From Planctomycetaceae bacterium (lineage in GTDB: Bacteria > Planctomycetota > Planctomycetia > Pirellulales > Thermoguttaceae), in assembly GCA_031288955.1 (NCBI GenBank), contig JAITQJ010000282.1, positions 1 through 13,707 on the forward strand: a stretch of DNA of 13,707 nucleotides, written 5' to 3'. The translations under genes and the position numbers were made by a program. Below, piece by piece: positions 1 through 5,724 of the stretch; the first letter of the stretch is position 1; each line of letters begins with the position of its first letter. The notes beneath the pieces were generated by a model. The model worked only from the letters and a program-made list of their open reading frames with translations. It did no database searches and had not been told where the DNA came from.

Positions 1-247
1 GGTCAAGCGCAATATGTTTTTCTTCGGTTATCGGAGGTAATATCACGACCTTACTGTACCGTTCTTTTTCGTACTCCTGGTCTTCCAACTGCTGTTGATG
101 AAACGGCGTAACCGGCACAGGAATTGCTGCCGTCAACGGAACAGTGGCAAAACCGCCGAGCGTCGGTCCGGTAAAGTTACAGCCCGCCGCAATGAACGCT
201 GCCGTAACAAAAACGCTGATTCCGAGTGTGATGCTGATATATTTCAT
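1..247 (-). CDS. Lipoprotein, N-terminal part (runs off the window edge)
   Basis: An open frame on the minus strand begins with ATG at 247 and continues to base 1, so only the first 82 residues are visible. It starts MKYISITLGISVFV, then a hydrophobic stretch ends in the lipobox IAAGC with the lipidated Cys at residue 23. This predicts export and anchoring in a membrane. The mature part begins NFTGPTLGG and becomes charged (EDQEYEKERY) near residue 60. An AAAGGA ribosome binding site at 255-260 lies 7 nt before the ATG and supports this start. It lies 29 bp downstream of the BON-domain gene on the same strand, so the two are probably co-transcribed. I do not recognise the family and the function is unknown. 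The lipobox and frame are seen; the co-transcription is inferred. Confidence 0.75.
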   Translation of the reverse strand, partial: MKYISITLGISVFVTAAFIAAGCNFTGPTLGGFATVPLTAAIPVPVTPFHQQQLEDQEYEKERYSKVVILPPITEEKHIALD

Positions 248-276
248 TGGTCAATCCTTTGAACGGTTCGGGATAT

Positions 277-1251
277 TTAATAACTGTAGCGCATCGGCTG
301 ACGGAACAGCGGCGAGAACGGACCGGGCAGACTGTTGTCGTCGAAGTCGAGCCACCACCAACCATCGTGGCTTTCCAGCGTCACCTTTCTCCAGCCGAGC
401 GGAACCTGCGGATAGGGATAGAAGGGACCAATGTAAGGCCAAGCCTTTGGGGAGTATTGTTTCGGATATGCTACTTGAGCGTAATTCGGATAATTAGCAT
501 AAGCAGGCCACGCATAATTCGGCAAGTTAGCCTGATTGTATTGACCGGGCAGCGGACCCTGCGGACCGTACGCTTCGGGATGATAGGCGGCACCCTGCGG
601 CGGAGCATATTGTTGTGCGCCGTAAGCCTGCTGCGGCTGCTGCGGATAACCGCCGGGGTAGCCCTGATAGCCCTGAACACCAGCGGGATAACCTTGAACA
701 CCGACGGGAGGTCCCACCGCCGGAGGAACACTCTGACCGTAAGCCGCCGGATAATTTGCATAAGGATACGGAGCAAGCACCGCCTCTGCCGGTGATGCTG
801 TACCGGTTTTAGGTGTTACTGCCGCAACCTGCTGCGCTGCACCGGGCTGTGCATTGGCGGGCTGCTTCGCTTGATTCGGCTGGGGGAAAAACATTTTACC
901 GAATTTGGATTCTATCTTTCGCGGAGCCGGTGCAGCAGCGGTGTTGGTATTTTTCGCTTCATTCGCTTCTGATGGCGAAACTTGAATCTCGTCATTGACT
1001 TCCGACACCTTCACACCGGAAACATTAAAGACCGATTCAATAACCTGTTTCCGTTCAGAAGGCGAGGTAACTGTTCCTTTGAGCCAAACTTTACCGCCCT
1101 GGTAGGATACGTCAACAGACGCTTTCGGATATTTGTTTCCGATGCTGTCGGCAATCTTTTCAGCCGCTTCTTGATTTGCTCCGGCAAATCCAGCCGCCGG
1201 CGCAACAAGCAACATCGCTGCTAATAAAAGCGGAACAAACAAAAGCCGCAT
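277..1251 (-). CDS. Secreted BON-domain protein with Tyr/Pro/Gln-rich tail
   Basis: The product is 324 residues from the ATG at 1251, which has GGAG (1259-1262) 7 nt upstream. A longer in-frame start at 1296 would put extra residues ahead of the signal peptide and is less likely. Residues 1-24 form a signal peptide (MRLLFVPLLLAAMLLVAP...FA). Residues about 29-92 look like a BON domain (AAEKIADSIGNKYP, GGKVWLKGTVTSPSERKQ, VNDEIQV), a small fold of periplasmic and outer-membrane proteins such as OsmY. A long low-complexity segment follows, rich in Tyr, Pro, Gln and Gly (repeats like GVQGYPAGVQGYQGYPGGYP). A conserved-looking end comes last (VPLGWRKVTLES, GWWWLDFDD), a type I associate with planctomycete proteins. 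The likely role is in the envelope; substrate and partner are unknown. The downstream lipoprotein gene probably shares its transcript. Confidence 0.8.
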   Translation of the reverse strand: MRLLFVPLLLAAMLLVAPAAGFAGANQEAAEKIADSIGNKYPKASVDVSYQGGKVWLKGTVTSPSERKQVIESVFNVSGVKVSEVNDEIQVSPSEANEAKNTNTAAAPAPRKIESKFGKMFFPQPNQAKQPANAQPGAAQQVAAVTPKTGTASPAEAVLAPYPYANYPAAYGQSVPPAVGPPVGVQGYPAGVQGYQGYPGGYPQQPQQAYGAQQYAPPQGAAYHPEAYGPQGPLPGQYNQANLPNYAWPAYANYPNYAQVAYPKQYSPKAWPYIGPFYPYPQVPLGWRKVTLESHDGWWWLDFDDNSLPGPFSPLFRQPMRYSY

Positions 1252-1343
1252 AGCCATTCTCCAAAAAAGTATTCGTTGACGTACCGACAGACACACTCTC
1301 CTTTGTGCTAAATCGTCAAAAGGACAAACGGGACTTTAGAATA

Positions 1344-1375
1344 AAATTGACAATTTACCAAGGATACGGGAAAAT
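1344..1375 (+). promoter_or_regulatory. Candidate promoter with 13-bp palindrome for the dehydrogenase gene
   Basis: A perfect -35 TTGACA (1347-1352) and a weaker -10 GAAAAT (1370-1375) are separated by 17 bp. The -35 lies inside the palindrome AAATTG-A-CAATTT (1344-1356). Transcription would start near 1382, almost at the ATG at 1383, giving a nearly leaderless message. The site lies in the 131-bp gap between divergent genes, so a bound regulator could affect both. The sequence match is seen; the function is inferred. Confidence 0.35.
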
Positions 1376-1382
1376 AGGCGGT

Positions 1383-2258
1383 ATGCGAACTATCGGTTGG
1401 ATTGGAACGGGTATTATGGGTTGTGCGATGGCGGGACATATCCTCAAAGCGGGGTACCCGTTGTTCGTTTTTAACCGCACAAAGAATAAGGCGCAGCCGC
1501 TGCTCGACCGCGGTGCCGTTTGGTGTCAGTCGCCCAGGGAAGTTGCCGAAAATGCCGGTGTTGTCTTTCATATCGTCGGCTATCCGGCAGATGTTCGGGA
1601 AGTTATCCTCGGTCAAAACGGCACGTTAAACGGTATGCAGCCGGATAGCGAACGGAAAGGTATTATCGTCGATATGACAACGAGTTCGCCGGAACTTGCC
1701 GTTGAAATTGAGGCAGAGTGCCGCAAAAGAGACGTTGTTTCGCTGGATGCACCGGTAACAGGCGGCGATGTCGGGGCAAAAAATGCCGCTCTATCGATAA
1801 TGCTCGGCGGCGATAAGGCGGCGGCAGACGAATTGATGCCGGTTTGGAATGTGCTGGGCAAGACGGTTGTCTATCACGGTCCCGCCGGAAGCGGACAACA
1901 CGCAAAGATGGTGAATCAAACATTGCTGGCGGGCAATATGCTGGGCTTATGCGAGGCATTGGTGTATGCACACGGGGCAGGCTTGGATTTAGAAAAAGTG
2001 CTTCAATCAATTTCGACAGGGGCGGCAGGCAGTTGGGCATTATCGAATATGGCACCGCGCATTTTACGGGGCGATTATGCGCCGGGATTTATTATTGAGC
2101 ATTTTGTGAAGGACTTGCGCATTGTTCTGGCGGAGGCGAAGCGGATGAATTTACAACTTCGTGCCGCAGAATTAGCGGAACAATTATATGCCGCCGCCGA
2201 AGCACAAGGCTATGCCAAATCCGGCTCACAGGCATTGTATAAAGTGTTGGAACGTTGA
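1383..2258 (+). CDS. NAD(P)-dependent beta-hydroxyacid dehydrogenase (3-hydroxyisobutyrate dehydrogenase / glyoxylate reductase family)
   Basis: The product is 291 residues from the ATG at 1383, a usual length for the family. The frame stays open upstream to an ATG at 1305, but those 26 residues are unlike the family and precede the Rossmann start. Motifs in order are the dinucleotide-binding GTGIMGCAMAGHILKAG (8-24), the substrate-binding stretch DAPVTGGDVGAKNAALSIM (122-140), the catalytic-Lys motif GSGQHAKMVNQ with Lys175, and the C-terminal KDLRIVLAEAKR. FNRT at 30-33, with Arg after Asn, suggests preference for NADPH, as in glyoxylate/succinic semialdehyde reductases. The enzyme would reversibly reduce a small semialdehyde or keto acid in the cytosol; the exact substrate cannot be told. 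No convincing SD is present. The gene diverges from the BON gene, and its stop is 91 bp before the DksA-like gene, which has its own promoter. Confidence 0.88.
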   Translation: MRTIGWIGTGIMGCAMAGHILKAGYPLFVFNRTKNKAQPLLDRGAVWCQSPREVAENAGVVFHIVGYPADVREVILGQNGTLNGMQPDSERKGIIVDMTTSSPELAVEIEAECRKRDVVSLDAPVTGGDVGAKNAALSIMLGGDKAAADELMPVWNVLGKTVVYHGPAGSGQHAKMVNQTLLAGNMLGLCEALVYAHGAGLDLEKVLQSISTGAAGSWALSNMAPRILRGDYAPGFIIEHFVKDLRIVLAEAKRMNLQLRAAELAEQLYAAAEAQGYAKSGSQALYKVLER

Positions 2259-2274
2259 AATCGGACGTTTCCCC

Positions 2275-2302
2275 TTGTCCGTTTAGCCATACGGGGTATA
2301 AT
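2275..2302 (+). promoter_or_regulatory. Sigma-70-type promoter for the DksA-like gene
   Basis: TTGTCC at 2275-2280 and a perfect TATAAT at 2297-2302 are spaced by 16 bp. Transcription would start near 2309, giving a leader of about 40 nt that holds the strong ribosome binding site TAAGGAG (2337-2343). Confidence 0.6.
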
Positions 2303-2349
2303 ACACGGCAAAATTGATGGGAAACGGGGCATCCGGTAAGGAGTTCTCA

Positions 2350-2979
2350 ATGGTAAAAAAAGCTGCGGTAAAAACGGGACGGCAAAAAACGCAAGTTGCC
2401 GGTAAAAAAGTTAAAAAAACGGTAAAGAAAACTATTAAGACGGTAAAAAAAACCGTTAAGACAGTGGAAAAACCGGCAAAAACGGGGCAAAAGACAGTCA
2501 AGCCTGCCGCTGCTCAACCTGCCAAAAAAACACCGGTACCGGTGCTGGAGCGGAAAACTGCCCCTGTCCTTAAAAAAAAGGTGAAACCGGCGGCACATTC
2601 TCCGGCTGCGGCAAATAAAGCCTTAACTCCAGCCGAAATCGAAGATTTTCAGAAAAAACTGTTGGCTCTGCGCAGCCGCCTGCGGGGAGAGGTCAATACG
2701 ATGACGCACGTTGCCCTGAATGAAAAGGACGACGGACAATCAATGGTGCCGCTGCATATGGCGGATGTTGCCTCCGACAACTTTGAGCGGGAACAGACTT
2801 TATCGTTTATCGAATCGGAAAACAACACGCTTTTCCTTATCGAAGACGCTTTGACAAGGATACGGGAAGGCAATTACGGCATCTGCGAAAACTGCGGCTG
2901 TCATATTCCGAAGCCCCGCCTCAACTACATTCCCTTTGCGTCCGCGTGTGTCAAATGCGTTGAGGAAATGGAAAATTAA
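2350..2979 (+). CDS. DksA/TraR-type C4 zinc-finger protein with lysine-rich N-terminal tail
   Basis: The product is 209 residues from the ATG at 2350, chosen because TAAGGAG lies 6 nt upstream; an in-frame ATG at 2314 lacks this support. Residues 1-80 are very basic (25 lysines) with repeats like VKKTVKKTIKTVKKTVKT, then Ala/Pro/Lys spacers, resembling histone H1 or an intrinsically disordered nucleic-acid-binding tail. Residues about 91-175 are the helical DksA/TraR-like region (LTPAEIEDFQKKLLALRSRL, then FEREQTLSFIESENNTLFLIEDAL). The zinc finger is CENC (179-182) and CVKC (200-203), C-x2-C-x17-C-x2-C. Family members bind RNA polymerase through its secondary channel. The usual DxxDxA coil-tip motif is not evident (here MADVASDNF), so (p)ppGpp-dependent DksA activity is not assured. 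The tail contains several A7-A8 runs. Confidence is high for the family and low for the exact role. Confidence 0.88.
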   Translation: MVKKAAVKTGRQKTQVAGKKVKKTVKKTIKTVKKTVKTVEKPAKTGQKTVKPAAAQPAKKTPVPVLERKTAPVLKKKVKPAAHSPAAANKALTPAEIEDFQKKLLALRSRLRGEVNTMTHVALNEKDDGQSMVPLHMADVASDNFEREQTLSFIESENNTLFLIEDALTRIREGNYGICENCGCHIPKPRLNYIPFASACVKCVEEMEN

Positions 2980-3036
2980 AACGTTGGTTTCGCCGGTGAA
3001 GGCGGCGGCGCATCCGGCAGAAAAAAATGACCGTGA

Positions 3037-3054
3037 GCGGACTTCGCCGTCCGC
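3037..3054 (+). terminator. Weak terminator-like hairpin after the DksA-like gene
   Basis: GCGGAC (3037-3042) can pair with GTCCGC (3049-3054) across a 6-nt loop, 58 bp past the stop codon. The following bases (ATATCTTT) are only moderately T-rich, so termination is uncertain. Confidence 0.3.
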
Positions 3055-3059
3055 ATATC

Positions 3060-3088
3060 TTTACATTGTGCCTGCAATGTAGTAGAAT
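3060..3088 (+). promoter_or_regulatory. Promoter with inverted-repeat operator candidate for the ABC ATPase gene
   Basis: TTTACA (3060-3065) and TAGAAT (3083-3088) each match the sigma-70 consensus at five of six bases and are spaced by exactly 17 bp. A perfect inverted repeat TACATTG-TGCCTG-CAATGTA (3062-3081) covers the end of the -35 and nearly all of the spacer, a typical place for a repressor or MerR-type regulator. The 10-mer TTTACATTGT starting here recurs upstream of the LTXXQ-like gene at 6879-6888. No regulator gene is adjacent. Confidence 0.5.
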
Positions 3089-3125
3089 GTCTGCATTGTT
3101 TTTTATTCTGTTGAATCATTAACCA

Positions 3126-3806
3126 ATGCTCGAAATCAAGAATCTAAAGAAATCGTATTCGCTGCCCAACGGCGACGATTTACCGATATTGGAAGTGCCG
3201 AAATGGGCGGTTGATGCCGGCGAACAAGTCGTCGTCGTCGGGGCAAGCGGCTGCGGAAAAACAACACTGCTGCACATCATTGCCGGTATTCTGCGTCCGA
3301 CATCAGGACACGTCCTTATTGATGGTTGGGACACGCCGATTTTAACCGAAGCCGAACGCGACCAGTTCCGCGCCCGGCGCATCGGTTACGTTTTTCAGAC
3401 ATTCAATCTGCTCCAAGGTTTCACGGCATTGGAAAACGTGATGATTGGAATGACCTTTGCCGGCGGACGCAGTGACCGGCACCGGGCGAAGGATTTGCTC
3501 GACAAAGTCGGCTTGGGACATCGTTTGCACCATAAACCGGCGCAGTTGTCGGTCGGCGAACAGCAGCGTGTTTCAGTAGCGAGGGCATTGGCGAACAAGC
3601 CGAAGTTGGTGTTGGCAGACGAACCGACGGCAAACGTCGATGTCGGTAATCAGCAGCAGGTCATTGATATGCTTCGGAATACGTGCCGCGAAGAAAACGT
3701 GGCGTTAATTCTCGTTACACACGCACCGGAAGTTGCCGGTCAATTCAGCCGGGTCGATAAACTGGCGGAAATCAACCTTGTTGTGGCGAATAAATTGCAG
3801 GCGTAA
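3126..3806 (+). CDS. ABC transporter ATP-binding protein (LolD/MacB/FtsE type)
   Basis: The product is 226 residues, a complete nucleotide-binding domain. It carries Walker A GASGCGKT (39-46), Q-loop Gln91 (VFQTFNLL), signature LSVGEQQR (141-148), Walker B LVLADEP (161-167) and H-loop His199. The sequence of the Q-loop and signature region resembles the LolD/MacB/FtsE group, which power lipoprotein release, type VII-like exporters or cell-division complexes rather than nutrient import. The D-loop reads TANVD where SALD or GNLD is usual. No membrane-spanning partner is encoded next to it: the next gene is a small exported protein 119 bp downstream. The permease must therefore be elsewhere or absent. 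No SD precedes the ATG, and the start is chosen by alignment with family N-termini (MLEIKNLKKSY). Confidence 0.9.
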   Translation: MLEIKNLKKSYSLPNGDDLPILEVPKWAVDAGEQVVVVGASGCGKTTLLHIIAGILRPTSGHVLIDGWDTPILTEAERDQFRARRIGYVFQTFNLLQGFTALENVMIGMTFAGGRSDRHRAKDLLDKVGLGHRLHHKPAQLSVGEQQRVSVARALANKPKLVLADEPTANVDVGNQQQVIDMLRNTCREENVALILVTHAPEVAGQFSRVDKLAEINLVVANKLQA

Positions 3807-3892
3807 ATATCAGAAGCGTCTGAGTCTGAATTCACCGCCCAGCCTGTCCCGGAAGAAAGCAGGGAAAACCGCCGGAAAAAGATAGAGTCAAG

Positions 3893-3906
3893 CGGCAATA
3901 TTGCCG
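3893..3906 (+). promoter_or_regulatory. Perfect 14-bp palindrome just before a ribosome binding site
   Basis: CGGCAATATTGCCG is a perfect palindrome ending 4 nt before the AAAGGAG (3911-3917) of the next gene. It could be an operator, or in RNA a small structure limiting ribosome access. I see no convincing promoter boxes around it. The palindrome is seen; a role is only inferred. Confidence 0.35.
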
Positions 3907-3925
3907 ATAGAAAGGAGAGGATACG

Positions 3926-4330
3926 ATGCCGAAACGGATTGGTACGTACTTGTTGATTAGCACCGCAGCACTTGCCGGTGCGGTTTTGTCCTTCGTCGGG
4001 CAAGAGTTTATGCCGCATACTGCCTACGGACAGTTTCCTGCGCCGCCCGTTTTACAGCAGGAATTGCCGCGGAACTGCCGGAACACGTGTGCGGTGGACT
4101 TTACTGCCTTTGAAGACCCGATGAATCCGGCACGGAAAATCCGTGTCATTACCGTCGTGGAAACCGAAGCGAAAAAAATTGCCGTGTATCACGAAGAATT
4201 GGCGAGCGGTAAAGTTTGGTTGATGAGCGTACGGGACATTAAGCCGGATTTGCAAATCGACCAGTTTAATGCCTCGCCGCCGCTGCCAAGCGATGTTGGA
4301 AAAGAAGTGCAGCGTTTGAAAAATAAATAG
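3926..4330 (+). CDS. Small exported protein of unknown function
   Basis: The product is 134 residues with a well-placed AAAGGAG 8 nt upstream of the ATG. Residues 5-26 form a hydrophobic signal or anchor segment (IGTYLLISTAALAGAVLSFV), with a possible cleavage after TAYG near residue 35. The rest is soluble. It holds two Cys close together (NCRNTCAVD) and a segment ITVVETEAKKIAVYHEELA, then GKVWLMSVRDIKPDL, which reads like a beta-hairpin module that I associate with short planctomycete proteins. The next gene starts 18 bp downstream with its own ribosome binding site, so the two are very likely one operon and may work together at the membrane. I cannot assign a function. Confidence 0.75.
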   Translation: MPKRIGTYLLISTAALAGAVLSFVGQEFMPHTAYGQFPAPPVLQQELPRNCRNTCAVDFTAFEDPMNPARKIRVITVVETEAKKIAVYHEELASGKVWLMSVRDIKPDLQIDQFNASPPLPSDVGKEVQRLKNK

Positions 4331-4348
4331 AATAGAGAGGTTAAACCA

Positions 4349-5686
4349 ATGGTTAAGCCGGCGGAAGTTGAGTATTACAATCTGGAAAAGACAGCACAGG
4401 TTTTATCGGTAACACCAGCCGAGGTCAACCGGCTGCGGGAGCAGAACAAACTCCGTGCTTTCCGGGACGGCTCGAATTGGAAGTTCCGCAAGGTTGACAT
4501 TGATAATTACCTTGCGGACATTATCCGCGGACGCAGCAAAGTTGCTGCGGAAGATGACTCCGGTGTTGCAGATAGCGGTGAATCGGACGGAGCGGATTTC
4601 GATGTCGTCAACGACATTGATTTGCCCGACGAAAACGCTCTCGTTGAAGTCGGCGCGAAGAAAAATGCCGCCCTTGAATCGCCGGAATCGGCATTTGATT
4701 TGGCGGTTTCGGCAGACGACGATTATCATTTGCCGGACGAAGCCGAGGGAACCTCTGTTCTTTCGTTTGCTGAAACGGCTGGCGAAAGACCGGTTGCCGA
4801 GCCGGAAGCATTAGATGCTTCGGTGCCGCTTTCTGAAGAGTCCAGCGGCGTTATGCTGGCGGAGCAGTCCGCTCCGCTGCAACTGTCGAAGGCGGATGCC
4901 GCTGCCGAGGCAGTTGCCGATAATGCGGAAAAAGCCGATGTCGATTTGGCAGCACACGAGGATTCTGATGCCCAGGTGAAACCGGGAACGGAACCGCTGG
5001 GATTGGCAATGGACAGCATTTTTTCCGAAATTCAGCCGGGAGAAGATGCAGATGGATACGTTGCAAGCGAGGAGACGTTTTCGCTCGCACCGCAAGCCGA
5101 TGCTGATGCTGATGCCGATGATGGTACCAATGTTGGTGTCATTGAGGAAAGCAGTGTTTTGGCGTTAAGCAGCGACGAAAGCAGCGTGATTCTGAAGCCG
5201 AATCTCAGTAAAGAACCGATAGACTCCGGCGGAGACGATTTCGATTTGGAACCGGTTGCTGCTGCCGAACAGGGCGGCGATTCGGAAAGTTCGTCGCAGG
5301 TTATCGCTATTGAACCGGGGGCATTTGCCGCGATGGATACCGGAGCGGGCGGCGGTGCAGACGACCCGTTCGGCGATATTACGCCGCTCGACGACTTTGG
5401 CGGCGGTTTCAATGCGGGCGGAGTACCGGACGGTCAGTCCGGCGGCGGGGCAACGTTTGATAGTTTTTCATCACCGGCATCATCGGCGGGGGGACAATTC
5501 GGCAGACCGCCGGAATATCAATACACGGACGGAGCGTTGACGGCGATTATCATTGCGGCGGTACTGCTGGTGCTGCCCGGTTTGATGCTAGCGGATATGA
5601 TTGCAGGAATGTGGAGTTGGCACGAGCCGTTCATCTTGAACAGCGTCCTGATGAGTACGATAGCCGGCTGGCTGGGACTGGTGTAA
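4349..5686 (+). CDS. Excisionase-type HTH protein with acidic linker and C-terminal membrane helices
   Basis: The product is 445 residues with GAGAGG 8 nt before the ATG. Residues about 8-60 form a MerR/excisionase-like DNA-binding domain (YYNLEKTAQVLSVTPAEVNRL, then WKFRKVDIDNYLADIIRGR). Residues about 66-390 are a long disordered acidic segment rich in Asp, Glu, Ala, Ser and late Gly, including an ADADADADDG run. Two hydrophobic helices close the protein (about 397-418, AIIIAAVLLVLPGLMLADMI, and about 427-445), separated by MWSWHEP. The layout suggests a DNA-binding head tethered to the membrane from the cytosolic side. This is not an excisionase of a phage, because no integrase or att sites are near. 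I believe similar proteins are common in planctomycetes, but no function is established to my knowledge. It is probably co-transcribed with the preceding exported protein, and ribD follows 38 bp later. Confidence 0.8.
   Translation: MVKPAEVEYYNLEKTAQVLSVTPAEVNRLREQNKLRAFRDGSNWKFRKVDIDNYLADIIRGRSKVAAEDDSGVADSGESDGADFDVVNDIDLPDENALVEVGAKKNAALESPESAFDLAVSADDDYHLPDEAEGTSVLSFAETAGERPVAEPEALDASVPLSEESSGVMLAEQSAPLQLSKADAAAEAVADNAEKADVDLAAHEDSDAQVKPGTEPLGLAMDSIFSEIQPGEDADGYVASEETFSLAPQADADADADDGTNVGVIEESSVLALSSDESSVILKPNLSKEPIDSGGDDFDLEPVAAAEQGGDSESSSQVIAIEPGAFAAMDTGAGGGADDPFGDITPLDDFGGGFNAGGVPDGQSGGGATFDSFSSPASSAGGQFGRPPEYQYTDGALTAIIIAAVLLVLPGLMLADMIAGMWSWHEPFILNSVLMSTIAGWLGLV
5099..5122 (+). repeat. 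Short tandem hexamer repeat inside the acidic linker
   Basis: There are four head-to-tail units of GATGCT, GATGCT, GATGCC and GATGAT. They encode the alternating Asp-Ala run. The units stay in frame, so copy changes would only lengthen or shorten the linker. Confidence 0.6.
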
Positions 5687-5724
5687 AATAATCGCCTTCG
5701 CTTAACCGGACATTATCATTCTCA

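Noticed and set aside
247..795. 182-codon plus-strand frame antisense to the BON gene
   Set aside because: Its Arg/Ile/Leu-rich translation is the complement of the repetitive Tyr/Pro/Gln codons. It has no domain or start signal.
2261..2280. CGGAC...GTCCG hairpin after the dehydrogenase gene as a terminator
   Set aside because: The stem has only 5 bp with a 10-nt loop and three T after it, and it overlaps the -35 of the next promoter.
2531..2544. Perfect palindrome CACCGGTACCGGTG inside the DksA-like gene
   Set aside because: It lies within coding sequence for Thr-Pro-Val-Pro-Val, and nothing nearby suggests regulation or recombination.
3064..3104. Alternative CATTG/CAATG pairings followed by six T, resembling an attenuator
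   Set aside because: The second stem has only 5 bp with a 14-nt loop. If the promoter at 3060-3088 is right, the first arms are not transcribed.
3087..3122. 11-codon leader ORF ending 3 nt before the ABC ATPase start
   Set aside because: Its ATG overlaps the predicted -10 box, so it would not be in the transcript. Chance occurrence is likely.
4349..4540. Excisionase-like domain taken as a sign of a prophage or integrative element
   Set aside because: There is no integrase, attachment site or phage gene near it. The full protein has an acidic linker and membrane helices unlike phage excisionases.
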